A stretch of 64,000 nucleotides of DNA from assembly GCA_037013495.1 (NCBI GenBank), contig CM072811.1, positions 25,050,159-25,114,158 of the forward strand, in the 5' to 3' direction. The stretch comes from Hippophae tibetana. Taxonomy: Eukaryota > Streptophyta > Magnoliopsida > Rosales > Elaeagnaceae. The notes beneath the pieces were generated by a model. It was not told the origin of the DNA, did not search any database, and saw nothing but the letters and a program-made list of their open reading frames with translations. Positions 1 to 12,813 of the stretch are shown here, piece by piece (the stretch's first letter is position 1; every line of letters starts with the position of its first letter). The position numbers were made by a program, and so were the translations under genes.

Positions 1-3000
1 CCTAAAACATGAATATAGTATAAATATTTGGTTATAAGTTCAACATTATTATCCATTATTTAAGTAAAATAATATTATTATCCATTATATTAAATCAAGT
101 AGTATTTGAATCATTTTATCTTTAATCAGGGTTAAATTTACATGGTTATTCTAGATTATGTCTTGGGACTCAACATCCATAGGTTACCCTATGTCATTAA
201 TGCAGAAATTGTAATAGTATATTGTCGTGTTATATGAAATTTGATACTGGTACGTTGAGTTTCAATATTAACGGCTACCTTTTCAGGTCCAGCACGTGAT
301 CGATAGAAGAACTAATATATATTTATATATATTTCTCTAAATTAATTAGGGTTTAAAACCGTCTGAGATTCTGAAATATAGAAGGATTGTTAAGAATCTT
401 AATATATATTTTAAGTTTGAACAATTCACTACACGTCCATGAGAGAATCTAGCTAACATGTGAGCTTGGCCTTGAATGTCGTCGGATTTGTTATAATTAT
501 AATTATTGGGTCGGTAATTGAATTTCAATTGGTCAACGGTATTATTTTTCAAAATTAATTTGAAAAAAATATTCAAAATTATATATATATATAAATAATA
601 CATATTATATCTAAATCATATATTTTTATTATTATAAAAATTTGATATATTATTTTATTTTAAATATCGATTAAATTAAATTATGATTATCTAAATTTAA
701 TTAATATTAAACTTAATATCTTCTAATATTATATATAAATTTTACAACTAATTTTAATATAAAATTTCCAATCATATATAAATAAGATTCGTTTCTCCCA
801 ATATAACATAAGTAATAAGTTAATAACTAATAACCAACTTGCATGTAATTCTTAGTTTGGAAGTAACTTCAAACCCCGCTCTTGTCAGACACTGGCTGAC
901 TTCTGGCCATTTTTATGTGCCATATGCCATTGAACATTATAAATCTACCATTGTAGGTCACTTACAAGGCACTATGACAGTAAAATTTCAGAACGACCTC
1001 TAATTTTAAAAAAGTCGTGTTACTATTGGGTAAATTCTCTGTAATTTCTTTTATAAAATCTACCATTAATCATGATAAAATATTATCTCTAACATAATCC
1101 TCAAAATAAAAAACTTTTATCTTTTATAAAGACATCACTTTTATAAAAGATATCTACTTTTTTAATGACCTAAAACCTTAAGTTTTTGACGGATTAATAG
1201 AATAAAATTCTTATATCATTTTAAAATGCATAAAATTAATGGATTATATAATTTTAAAAGGTTAATATAAATGACGTAGATATCTATGACTCTTATAAAC
1301 TCTATCGTAATATTATTTTTAATCAAATGTAACAATATTTCCTTATTTTATAATTATACAAAGCCAATAATTATATGGGTCTTCTATGTTATCTCAGCTT
1401 TGTTTGTAGAACTTGTAGAAATAACCCCAAGTAATTGTAACTTATTTAGATTGTCTTTTATTTTCGATTCAAATTTTTTATTTGCATTTATCCATAATAT
1501 AGAATTGTACTATTTATAATTAAAAAAAACGTAACTATATATATTTACTGAATTAAGATATTAAATGAGATCTCAACTGAGATGGTAGAAGTTAATTGAC
1601 TTCAATAATTGCGATTACTTTTATAATTAATTAAATTTTTACATATATATGAATTGATATCTCAATTAAAAATGAAAAGAAGTGCTCTAGATTATTGAAA
1701 GAGGTAAATTATAGGAAAATAAATCCATAAAAACAAGAATATGAAGCAGAAGAAGGATACAAGCTTGAGTTGGCTAAGATTTGCAGGAGATCCCAATCAA
1801 TAATACATGGTATTGTTTGGATTGGAATTGTAGGGCATTTAGGAGTACAAATACATAAAATGGCATGCTCATTGTTCATAAGATCAAAATGGCTAATTTA
1901 CAAAAGTCCACAAAAGTTGTTCGTTGAATATGGAACACATGCAATTTTTGTAAGAATTAAATTAAATGTTGCCATTTTTTGTATACAAAATTAGGGGTAT
2001 TGTGGGGCTCTGTATTGAAGAAAAAATTGCCAAATCTACACTGATAGTGGGCAAGATTGTGCTATTGTCTTCATCAAAATCCCAAGGTAAATTCCAACCC
2101 ATGCATTTGATTGGCCAAGCTGTCAATTAAATTATCGACTTGAATATTGGTCAAGACAATTTAATTAACATATGTTTTTTAATTTATAATTTTCTGAAAT
2201 ATTAATTATCTAGATGACAAATTGATGCAAAAACATTTAGTATTTTATATGAATATTGCATGTTTTTAAGTCTTTCATTGATGATTGTATGTATATATAA
2301 ATCGAATTTCTTTTTCGATTTAAAACATATGGAAATACAAGAGAGAAAATAGACCATATGGAAGAAGTAATAGAAGAATTGGGATTAAGAATTTAGAAAA
2401 ATAAGAAATGAGAGAAACGAGCAGAAAAATTCAATTTATTATGGTTCGAGAAATAAGTATAATATTGGATCCTATTACAAACTTAATATTCTACCTAGTT
2501 GAAAGAAACTAGACTAATAACAAATCATAGATTCATAGATTAATAATTAAAAATTGTGATATATGGGTACACCTAGGGTTCGAGGGAAGATAAAAATATC
2601 CAAGCAACAAGTTCAAAACTTAGCAATCCTAAGAGGCAAATAAAAATTATCATTTGAGAATTAGAACACACCAATTACATCGAGACAAACTTCCATTAAA
2701 GTGATGGTGGCTATAAAGACTTTTTCTGAATAAGTGGCACCATCACGAGTGTAAAAATGATCAGTGAGAGTTTTATGGTGATAGAAATCTTCGAATAAAT
2801 TTCCTTATTCTCTTCTTGTTTTCTCAAATATAACATTTGTTGAAAAATAGAAGTTGTCGTGGACTTATATCTTTATCAATTGGTTTGTAAATAAGTTTAT
2901 TTGAGAGTTCATATATTGCTTGAAATCCTTAAATTAATTGAGTTAAACATGAGCCATATTGTTATTTTTTATTTGATGGTAAAGTAATTCTTGTTCAATC

Positions 3001-3672
3001 TATGAAATATTTATATTAGTAACAAAAATTGATCAACCTATAAAACAAAAAATTAGAATAAATTGTCTACCAAGATTGACTATAGTTGATTACGTTGACC
3101 GACACAAGCAGGCGTAGAAAGTGGTGGAAGGGTTGTCACTAATTAATCAGCTACAGGAATGGTTAAAAAAATTGCAGATTCGGTTATTGAGGGTTCGGTT
3201 TTTACGTAATAACTTTGGATGAAAGGTGTGATTTTGAGTATAAATCGAATATGAAGTAATGGATACGATTCGATTACGATTATACTAAAAATTATACTCA
3301 TTCGTAGTCGAAATTAATTTATATATTTAATAAATTAAATTATTATTTTTTATTTTTTTAATAACCGTCTTGAACCGTTACTCACGGATAAAAAACTCTC
3401 CCCAAACTGTAATGATTTTTGGATATAAATTTTATAATTTAATTCAAGGATGGTTATATCAAAAAAAACATCTCTGTCCGTACCCATACCTATCCCTACT
3501 CAGCGATGAGGGGAGTCTTTTGGTGGCGGTAGTTATTAGACTTCATAAAGGAAGGCACGTGGGATGGAACTTGAAGGTTTGACATAATTGTGTGTCAAGT
3601 GGGATCTTATTTTGTCCACCAAGGTGATAGGCCTGATTAAGTTTAACTTATCGATGGATGAGGAGTTCACAC
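1..3672. other. AT-rich spacer, no gene recognised
   Basis: Very AT-rich DNA with short, low-complexity open frames only. I see no domain, no coherent exon chain and no RNA gene. A stretch near 2350-2430 resembles 4105-4180 (both contain 'aatgagagaaac'), so a diverged dispersed repeat may be present. Nothing else is supported. Confidence 0.6.
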
Positions 3673-3836
3673 ATGCTGGTGATGTACACATGAGACGACA
3701 GGAATGGCGATGATGTACATATTTGGGATTCATGTTCATCCATTGTGATTGGGTATGCTGGTGATGTACACATGGGACGACAGGAATGGCAACGATGTAC
3801 ATATTTGGGATTCATGTTCATCCATTGTGATTGGGT
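3673..3836. repeat. 82-bp tandem duplication, two copies
   Basis: Two adjacent copies of an 82-bp unit (3673-3754 and 3755-3836). Each starts at 'atgctggtgatgtacac' and ends at 'ccattgtgattgggt'. The copies differ at only a few positions (for example gagacgaca against gggacgaca). The minus-strand open frame over them is a by-product of the repeat. Confidence 0.85.
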
Positions 3837-4329
3837 GTTGGATATCGTATTAAGGCATTGGAGAGAATGAGTTGTACAGTGGTGGGTTTTGAGTTTAGTG
3901 GTTGGGTCAGATTCTGGTTAGGTAACTACGACGACGTCCTTGGTTTTGAGATTTTTTTATTTTTTTTAACATCGAGAAAAAATTATGATATGATTTTGTT
4001 TAGGGATTTGATAACAAATAGAGAAATATTAGAGAAAAATGACTAAGGGATAAGGCATAGATTAATTGAGGTAGAACAGATAAATAAATAGGAAAGAAAA
4101 ATGAGGAAGGGAGAAGTAATAGATGAATTGAGGCTTAGGATTTAGAAGAATAAAAAATGAGAGAAACATACAAGTAATTGAGGGATAGAGTTTGGTCGAT
4201 GTGGGGCTTAAGAAACCTTAATAGCCCCCACCACATCGTCGAAGTTGGGTCTTAAGATGAAAGCCCATATCTCTACAAGGAGAGCCTATCATAGCCTAAG
4301 CACCGACCAGGTCACCAACTTTGATACCA

Positions 4330-4450
4330 TGTTAGAGAACCTGAGCCTAATTTAGTCTTGAAAACTCGCTTGCAAGGTGAGGGTTGCCTAGGTTTATAAG
4401 ATGCCTCTTGGCATAGAGCCTAGTCGATTTGAAACTTAAGAAACCTTAAC
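4330..4450 (-). repeat. TRIM LTR copy (middle)
   Basis: 121-bp LTR, minus strand. Same termini as the 4559-4680 copy and preceded by a purine-rich tract on the minus strand. Confidence 0.75.
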
Positions 4451-4548
4451 ATTCCTCCACCACATCGGTAAGGTTGGGTCTTAAGATGAAAGCATAGATC
4501 GCTGCAACGAGAGCCCACCATAGCCTAAGCACCAACCAGGTCACCAGT

Positions 4549-4558
4549 TTTGATACCA
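4549..4558 (-). promoter_or_regulatory. TRIM primer binding site (tRNA-iMet type)
   Basis: Reads TGGTATCAAA on the minus strand, immediately after the LTR end. The first eight bases match the iMet primer site. A second copy is at 4320-4329. Confidence 0.7.
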
Positions 4559-4680
4559 TGTTAGAGAACCTGAGCCTAACTCAGCCTCGAAAATGCGCTT
4601 TCAAGGTGAATGTTGCCCAAGCTTATAAGATGAATCTCGGCATAAAGTCTGGCTGATGTGGGACTTAAGAAACCTTAACA
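4559..4680 (-). repeat. TRIM LTR copy (upstream one on the minus strand)
   Basis: 122-bp LTR with TG..CA ends when read on the minus strand. It is similar over its whole length to 4330-4450. Confidence 0.75.
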
Positions 4681-5881
4681 TAAATAACCAAAAGATAAAT
4701 TTAAATTCAAAAACTAGATAAAAAATTAAATACTAGATAATTGATAACCATTAAATTTCAGGTTTGTTAGGAAAGCTAATTTATTTATTTGTTCTCATTC
4801 ATACATGTCACCCTTTTGTTTAGAATATAGGGAGAGATTAAAAAAACTACTCTACTAGTCTCCAAACTTTTAAAATTTTGCATTAAATTTTTAAACTTTT
4901 AAATTATATAATTTAATTTCAAATTTTTAAAAATTCAAATATAGATCTTAACTTAACTACTTAAATATATATTTATAAATAAAATTTTAGAACATATGTG
5001 TAATATTTTAAATGTTTAAGGACTCAATCTTATAATTTAAAAAGGTTATGAACAAACGTGTGAAGTTTTAAAAATTTAATGATAAAATCATATATTTTAA
5101 AATTATGAGAAATCCATGTAAGAAATAGCACTACTATTACTATAGTTTAACAGATGACATGAAGAATCTTTCTATTTAGTTTTTGACTTGTGTGCATGTA
5201 ATGTGCTCATTTTCATCAATAGTATTTTCAATGAAAATATAAATAGCATTGAAATTTTACAAAAATGGGCATCGAATAATATTGAAATAAAAGTTTATAA
5301 CTCTTATCATATGATTATGTACAATCCAATGATCTTAAAGCATGAAACATATAATTTTATTGAATTTGGAAGATATAATGCACATTTGTGATTTTAGTTT
5401 GAATGTTGTTTCTGGTATGAAAATTTGCATAAGATAAATATACCATGATATACTACTATATTTTAATTAAACGTACATATGTTTTACATATGTAATTAAT
5501 ATGTGATAATGAATGGTTGGTTATTATTTAATAAATAGAGAAGGCAAAATGTCTAATTGGAGAGACATTTTATGTTTGTAGATCTTGATTATTTATGCAT
5601 TTATCCCAATGAAAATTATAAAGTAAGCATTCTGGTGGATATGTTTAATAGAATAACAGCTACAATGTGTCTCATTAATTAAATGTTTAATAGATGGTAA
5701 GTTTTAACTTCTTACATTAATTTTTTTTTTGTAAAATTATAAACTATGAATATATTATAATATAATTTATTATTGTATAACTATTATTGACTTGTTTACG
5801 TGTGAACTTCAATGGTTCAATTCTACTAACGGTTTTAAGTTTACTAAGGGATCATCGCTAGACGAAGAAATATATAAACTT
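4681..5881. other. AT-rich spacer
   Basis: No gene recognised. The part at about 5060-5290 resembles about 13170-13410 on the far side of Copia-1 (shared 'gaagaatcttt' and the surrounding order of AT-rich blocks), which suggests an old dispersed repeat. Confidence 0.5.
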
Positions 5882-5886
5882 GTATA

Positions 5887-6615
5887 TGTTGTAAAAAGAT
5901 GAAGTTTATAAAAAATAATTGTCGGAAAAGATGCAGTTAATAAAAAATTGTAAAGCCTTGTCGTATATTGTTTTTTTACATTATTTTAAAGAAATATAAA
6001 TAGTAAAGAGTTGGTTATTGGGATTGTGCCTCAAGGGGCACCCACTTTTGTGGAAGGGGAGAGGACCTATGCAAATGTGATAACACACGTGCGCGCTGTC
6101 GTCATCCGGCCGTGCCGTGCCGTGCTCGCGTGAGGTGAGGTGGTATATATATATTTTTTCTTAGAAAAACGACCGTTATTCAAGAATATGACTGTTAAAT
6201 AACCGTTTATCTTCTTTATTCAGAAAAAGAACCATTGCCACACGGTTTCTAAAACCTATAAAAAGAGGGCTTTAGTGGCTTCAGCTCTCAGTTTAAAAAC
6301 AACAATCTCCAATCTCATCTACCTACGAAAAATAATTCTCTCTACAATTCTAAGTTCTTTTTTTTAGTTTTCCGAGCAAACAAATTTTCAGGTGTAGCAT
6401 TCCAGTCTTCATCAGTGAAGTGAAGTTCTGAGACAGAGATTAAGATTCTGGGTTGTTTTATCCTGAGCCGACGAGGCTGTGTTTGCTTGCACAAATTGGG
6501 CAGAGCCGCGAAACGTCTTAAAGAGAGCGACCTAGTCCGCGACTCAACCCAAGCAGTTACTTTCAAGTTATCAGTAATATTGTTCCTACATTGTTATTAT
6601 AAACTTGCTTCAACA
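5887..6615 (+). repeat. Copia-1 5' LTR
   Basis: 729 bp, TG..CA. A TATA box (TATAAAAA) at 6257-6264 suggests transcription starts near 6290. Two copies of a 33-bp AT-rich unit open the LTR, where the right LTR has three. About 150 bp that is present in the right LTR at roughly 11520-11645 is missing here. Confidence 0.9.
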
Positions 6616-6639
6616 ATTTTAAGACGAATTCAATCTGTC

Positions 6640-7500
6640 ATGTCTACTGAAATGCTAACTGCTCATCTAAACAAATCATTCCGTTTTGAGGGAATACACT
6701 TTAAAAGATGGAGACAAAAAATGTTGTGTTTCTTAACCATGAAAAAAGTCGTTTCTGCTCTTACTACTGAAAAACCAATACAGTCCAATCCTCCTACTGA
6801 AGCTGCAACTAAGGATTTAGACGCCTGGATTGAAAATGATTTTCTATGCAAAAATTATATTCTTAACAGTTTAGCTGATGACTTGTATGATTATTATAAC
6901 TGTGATAAGTCTCCTCAAGAAATTTAGGAAGCACTTCAAAAGAAATACGACACTGAGGAAGCTTGAACTAAGATGTATGTTGTTAGTAGATACATGAAGT
7001 TTCAAATTATTGATGGAAAATCAATGGAAGCTCAATCACACGAACTGTAGAAGATAGCACACGAAATAACTTCTGAAGGTATGACTTTAGATGAACAATT
7101 TCAAGTAGCTGTTATAATAGATAAATTACCCCCTGCTTAGAAAGATTTTAAGAATACACTTAGGCATAAAACTAAGGAATTTTCTTTAGAAAATCTTATA
7201 ACCTGTTTAAGAATAGAAGAAGAAGCTCGAAATCAAGACCAAAGAGATGAAATACTCATAATCTCAAATAACAATACCAATAAGAAACCCTACTCTACAA
7301 TTCTGAAACCTAAAGGTAGAAATATGAAAACTCATCATCGTAGTAATAATCAAAACCGCAACCACCAAAATAGAAATAGAAATTATCCTCCCCAGAATGG
7401 ACCTCAACCCCCCTTAAGGAATAACACATTCATGTGTTATAGTTGTAACAGATCTGGCCACTTGGCTAGGAAATACCGGAACAGGAATCATCCTGCCCCA
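6640..7500 (+). pseudogene. Copia-1 gag (nucleocapsid) pseudogene
   Basis: The start ATG at 6640 lies only 25 bp after the LTR. The product begins MSTEMLTAHLN and matches the copia gag (UBN2-type) family, with the motif FKRWRQKM. The same frame carries four stop codons: TAG 6925-6927, TGA 6964-6966, TAG 7048-7050 and TAG 7138-7140. Two sit where related proteins would have Trp (before EAL and before KDF). The zinc knuckle at about 7432-7475 reads CYSCNRSGHLARKY, so the last Cys of the CCHC motif is replaced by Tyr. Gag would form the virus-like particle. This copy cannot make a full-length product. Confidence 0.88.
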
Positions 7501-10500
7501 CAGGCGAACCTTACCGAAGATCAACTTATTGCTATGATATCTGAAGTCAATTTTGTTAAAGGATCCGAGGGGTGGTGGGTGGACATCGGTGCTTCTCGCC
7601 ATGTTTGTTATGATCGAGACATGTTCAAGTCCTATTCTGATTCTGAGGACAAGAAAGTGTTGTTGGGCGACTCCCACTCCACTAAAGTTGCTCGTACTGG
7701 TAAGGTGGTATTGAAGTTTACCTCTGGAAAGACTGTCATCTTGAAGGATGTCCTGCATACTCTAGAGATAAGAAAAAATTTAGTTTCAGGCTATCTTCTT
7801 AACAAAGCTGGGTTTACTCAAACTATAGGGGCTGACTTATATACTATAACTAAAAATAATATATTTGTTGGGAAAGGGTATGCCATTGATGGCATGTTTA
7901 AATTAAATGTTGAAATCAATAAAACCTCTTCTTCTGCTTATATGTTGAGTTCTTTTAATATTTGGCATGCTAGACTTTGTCATGTTAATAAACACATAAT
8001 CAAGAACATGAGTAGCTTAGAACTAATTCCTAAACTATCTTTAAATGATTTTGAAAAATGTGATTTTTGTAGTCAAGCTAAAATAACCAAAATTTCAAAT
8101 AAATCAGTAGTTAGAGAATCTGAACCTTTAGAATTAATTCATTCTGATATATGTAAACTTGATGGAAATTTAACAAGAAATGGAAAATGCTATTTTATAA
8201 CTTTTATAGATGACTGTTCAGATTACACTTATGTATATCTAATAAAGAATAAAAGTGAAACATTTGATATGTTTAAAATATTTATGACTGAGATTGAAAA
8301 TCAACTTAACAGAAAAATAAAAAGGTTTGGAAGTGATAGAGGCACCGAATATGATTCCAATATCTTCAATGATTTTTATAAAACTCATGGAATCATTCAT
8401 GAAAAAACTGCACCATATTCTCCTGAAATGAATGGAAAAGCTGAAAGAAAAAATAGAACTTTTACTGAATCAGTTGTTGCAATTTTATTAAACTCTGGTG
8501 CTGCTTCCCATTGGTGGGAAGAAATTTTATTAACTGTTTTCTATGTGCTAAATAGAGTGCCTAAATCTAAAAATAAAATTTCACCATATGAAATTTTGAA
8601 AAATAAGAAACCTAATTTAACTTATTTTAAAACTTGGGGTTGTTTAGCCTATGTTAGGATCCCTGATCCTGAAAGAAATAAACTTGCTAGTAGAGTATAT
8701 GAATGTGTATTCATAGGACACACTGTGAATAGTAAAACTTATAAATTCTATGAATCAGGTAGTTATAGAATCAAATGATGCTGACTTCTATGAACATAGG
8801 TTTCCCTTTAAATTTAAAAATAGTGGGGGCTCGTCTTCTAGTAGTTTACCTATAACTAGAACTAGTGAACAAACTGAAGAATTAAACATTGAAATTAGAA
8901 TAAGTAAACGAGCTCGAACCCTTAAGGATTTTGGGTCTGATTTTTATGCTTATACCTTAGAGTAAGATCCCCAAACTCTTAAAGAAGCATTATCTTCTTT
9001 AGATGCCAACTTATGGGAAGAAGCCATAAATGATGAAATGGACTCACTTGAGTATAATAAGACTTGGCATTTAGTTGACTTACCTCCTGGTTGCAAAACC
9101 ATTGGATGTAAATGGATACTAAAAAAGAAATTAAAACCTGATGGTACTATTGAAAAATACAAAGCTCGTCTTGTAGTTAAAGGATATAGGCAAAGGGAAA
9201 ATGTAGATTTCTTTGATACCTTTTCACCAGTTACACGAACAACTTCCATATGTGTACTTTTCTCTTTCCCTACTATCCATGATTTAGTAGTACATCAAAT
9301 GGATGTTAAAACTGCTTTCTTAAATGGTGATTTAGAAGAAGAAATTTTTATGGATCAACCTGAAGGTTTTATTATCCCAGGTCAAGAAAATAAAGTTTGT
9401 AAATTAGATAAATCTCTTTATGATCTAAAACAAGCACCTAAGCAATGACATGAAAAATTTGATAATCTAGTTATCTCACATGGATACAAAATAAATGAAA
9501 GTGACAAATGCATTTATTATAAATTAGAAGATAATATTTGCACTATTATATGTTTATATGTAGATGACATGCTTATTTTTGGATCAAATATTTATGTTGT
9601 GAATAATGTGAAAACGTTGTTAAGAGCTAATTTTGATATGAAAGATCTTGGAGAAGCGAGTGTAATCCTTGGTATAAAAATAACTAGGTCTAAAAGGGGA
9701 ATTTTCTAGATCAATCTTACTACATTGAGAAGATCTTAAAGAAATATAATTACTTTAACTGTAAACCTGCATGTACTCCTTATGATCCTAGTATAAAGTT
9801 GTTCAAGAATACCGGAGACGGTGTTAGACAAACTGAGTATGCGAGCATCATTGGTAGCTTACGTTACGCTACTGATTACACTAGACCAGACATAGCTTAT
9901 GTTGTGGGACTACTATGTAGGTTTACCAGTAGACATAATGTAGAGCATTGGAATGCTATTGAAAGGGTTATGAGATACCTTAAGAGAAGTATATACCTTG
10001 GATTACATTATAAAAAGTTTCCCGCTGTTTTAAAAGGATAAACGATGTAGATTGGAACACTTTATTAGAAGCTCCAAAGCAACTAGCGGCTATATATTTA
10101 ACATAGCTGGTAGAGTCGTTTCTTGAAAGTCTAAGAAACAGACAATATTGGCTCAATCTACAATGGAGTCTGAAATGATAGCACTAGCCACTGCTAGTGA
10201 AGAAGCAGGCAGGCTAAGAAGTTTGTTAGTTGAGATCCCTTTGTGGGAAAGACCGATACCAACTGTCTTGATCCACAGCGATAGTACCACGGCTATTGCA
10301 AAGATTCAGAACCGTTACTACAACGGCAAGAGACGACAGATACGTCGTAAGCATAGTAATATTAGAGAATTTTTGTCTACGGGAGCTGTAAGAGTGGATC
10401 ATGTACGTTTTGATGAAAATTTGGCAGATCCTTTAACGAAAGGATTACCAAGAGAGAAGGTTTTCAAAACCTTAAAAGGAATGAGATTAATGCCCTTAGA

Positions 10501-10504
10501 ATGA
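7501..10504 (+). pseudogene. Copia-1 pol pseudogene (protease, integrase, RT, RNase H)
   Basis: It continues the gag frame. The protease site near 7582 reads D-I-G-A-S, where the family has D-[S/T]-G-A. Integrase follows: the HHCC zinc finger (WHARLCH to CDFC) at about 7963-8070, then the D, D and E of the catalytic core near 8140 (HSD), 8335 (GSDRG) and 8443 (KAERKNRT). A frameshift lies near 8755. A TAA is at 8963-8965. Reverse transcriptase then runs on (KWILKKKLKPDG, QMDVKTAFLNGD), is broken by TGA at 9446-9448, continues to an intact LYVDDML near 9555, and shifts frame again near 9700. RNase H ends at 10504 (DPLTKGLPREKVF). All domains are present, but at least four breaks prevent expression of one polyprotein. 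Confidence 0.9.
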
Positions 10505-11066
10505 AGAGTCACTTATGATGGTAACCCAACTTATAGACTAGAGATCCCAAGAAATAAGTTCAATGGGTAATAACAAGTCATGAAGTGATATGAGATGTAT
10601 CATGCTATTTTTCAAATCCCACTCTATATTGTTAGAAGCATGAAGTCTTGAAGCGATAGAAAAGGATGAGTTAATTTTTAAACTCTTAATGAGTTATATA
10701 CTCTATGTGGAGTGGAGTACATAACTACAGGAGTACTCTTGGTAGACTCACCTATGTGAATGTGGAAGTGTGGCCATTTCCTATGAAAATATTTTTTTTG
10801 GGCAAAATTTACTAGAGCATTCACTATACTGGGATACACGTACATGGCCGTAAAGCACGAGCTTTTCGAACTACACCTTGAAAAGGTTGTGTGTGTGATG
10901 ATTTTTAGAGATAAAGTTCAAAACTACGAGTTACTCTAGTATATTCTAAAGCATCAACACTATGCAAAGGTTCAAGTTGATAGACACATTTTCGCTTATG
11001 CACAATCTTATAATTGACCGGTTTGCTCGATGAAAATTATTTTTATATAAAATTCAAGTGAGGGAT
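10505..11066 (+). other. Copia-1 3' untranslated internal region
   Basis: Non-coding stretch between the end of RNase H and the 3' LTR. It ends in the purine-rich CAAGTGAGGGAT, the likely plus-strand primer. No extra gene is seen. Confidence 0.75.
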
Positions 11067-12012
11067 TGTTGGAAAAAGATGAAGTTTATAAAAAATGATT
11101 GTTGGAAAAAGATGATGTTTATAAAAAATGATTGTTGGAAAAGATGAAGTTAATAAAAAATTGTAAAGCCTTGTCCCACATTGCTTTTTTACATTATTTT
11201 AAAGAGGTATAAATAGTGAAGAGTTGGCTATTGGGATTGGGCCCCAAGGGGCACCCACTTTTGTGGAAGGGGAAAGAACCTAGGCAAATGTGATACCACA
11301 CACGCGCGCGCGCTGCCATCCGTTCGACCGACCGGCCGTGCCGAGTCCGAGTGCGTGTGTGTGAGGTGGTATTTTATTTTTTGGAAAAATATTCTTTTTA
11401 AGGAAAACTAATGGTTGTTATATATATTTTTTTTCTCATAAAAATGACCGTTATTTTCTTTTATTAAGAATATGACCATTAAATGGTCGTTTGTCTTCTT
11501 TATTTAGAAAAAGATTCGTTGCTCGTATTTACTCACAAAAATGTTTGTTACTCGTCTTTAATCTAAAAATAGATGTTACTCTTCATTACTCAGAATGACC
11601 GTTACACTCTTAATTTCCAGACATTACCGTTTTATCATAATTACCACATGGTTTCTAAAACCTATAAAAAGAGGGTTTCAGCTCTCAGTTTAAAAACAAC
11701 AATCTCCAATCTCATCTCCCTACGAAAAAAAATTCTCTCTACAATTCTAAGTTCTTTTTTTAGTTTTCCGAGCAAACAAATTTTCAAGTGTAGCATTTCA
11801 ATCTTTATCAGTGTAGTGAAGTTATGAGACAGAGATTAAGATTTTAGGCTGTTTTATCCTAGGGACGACGAGGCTGTATTTGCTTGCACAAATTGGGCAG
11901 AGCCACGAAATGTCTTAAAAAGAACGACCTAATCCGCGACTCAACCCAAATAGTTACTTTTAAGTTATCTGTAATATTGTTCCTACACTGTTATTATAAA
12001 CTTGCTTCAACA
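11067..12012 (+). repeat. Copia-1 3' LTR
   Basis: 946 bp, TG..CA, TATA box TATAAAAA at 11663-11670. It opens with three tandem copies of a 33-bp unit (starts 11067, 11100 and 11133), each beginning TGTTGGAAAA. It keeps a segment at about 11520-11645 that is deleted in the 5' LTR. Confidence 0.9.
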
Positions 12013-12017
12013 GTATA

Positions 12018-12773
12018 AGATTCATCTATATTAACTAAAGCGAAATAATTGTTGTAAAAAGTATATTACAAATATGGAAGATAAACATGTGAGTTTAAAT
12101 TATATTCTTAATTGGATTTCAGTTAAGGTAATAGTATTAATTAGTTTTATAATTTTTAAAATTATATGTTTTATAATAATTAAATAATTTTATGATTATT
12201 AATTATTTGATTTATAGTGTTCCATCTTATGAATATAGATATTATATTATGAAATTCATTGATACATATATTTTTTTTAAAGAGATTGAAAATGAATTCA
12301 TATATAATATACGAATAAGCCTAATATATTTATGTATGTTTACATATATATACTGTTGATTAGCTTTAAAATATGTATTATTACATTTTCTCGTATAGTT
12401 CTCAATTAATGATCACTATACACAAATAAAGTTGGAATAATTGAAGCAAGTATATGATTGATTATCTTTTTAATCATGGATGATATATTTGAGTATAATA
12501 AGATGTATAATATTGGTGTATGTACGCAAATTAGTAGTTATAATACTGGTTCTTGTGGTTGTATGATATATTTGAGCAAAACAAGATGTATAATATGTAG
12601 TTTGTATGTTGTATGTATGTTTTCAATTAAGTTTTTAATTATAAATTATACCAATGATATGAACTTATGTATAAGAAATTAAGAACTTGAATGGTACATA
12701 TTTTTGGATGTTTGTGGTATAAGTTTTTGTTTATACATGTATTAATAATGTAAAAAATTATAAATATTTAAAA

Positions 12774-12813
<40 letters not shown>

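Larger units (their letters stand above)
4178..4680 (-). mobile_element. TRIM-like miniature LTR retrotransposon, tandem LTR-int-LTR-int-LTR array
   Basis: On the minus strand a short LTR of about 121-122 bp starts TGTTAAGGTTTC and ends CTCTAACA. It is followed directly by TGGTATCAAA, which matches most of the initiator-Met tRNA primer site (TGGTATCAGAGC). Full LTR copies lie at 4559-4680 and 4330-4450. A third, truncated copy ends the array at about 4178-4223. The two internal segments are only 106 and 108 bp, and a purine-rich tract (GTGGTGGAGGAA) precedes the middle LTR. There is no coding sequence. Size and layout fit TRIM elements. A three-LTR array can arise by unequal recombination between LTRs. 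The period is 229 bp. I found no target-site duplication because one end is truncated. Confidence 0.75.
5887..12012 (+). mobile_element. Copia-1: complete but decayed Ty1/copia retrotransposon
   Basis: Both LTRs start TGTTG and end CTTCAACA. The element is flanked by a perfect 5-bp target duplication GTATA (5882-5886 and 12013-12017). The internal order gag, protease, integrase, reverse transcriptase, RNase H is that of Ty1/copia. The coding part has several nonsense codons and frameshifts, so the copy is non-autonomous. The purine-rich CAAGTGAGGGAT lies directly before the right LTR. The two LTRs differ strongly (729 and 946 bp), mostly through indels, which indicates an old insertion. Confidence 0.93.

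Noticed and set aside
1770-1994. 74-codon frame with some non-AT-rich character
   Set aside because: No recognisable motif, no supporting exons.
3536-3802. 88-codon minus-strand frame rich in His and Cys
   Set aside because: It follows from the 82-bp tandem repeat. No family motif.
4224-4329. Possible 5S rRNA-like segment as in Cassandra TRIMs
   Set aside because: I compared it with the conserved 5S boxes and saw no convincing match.
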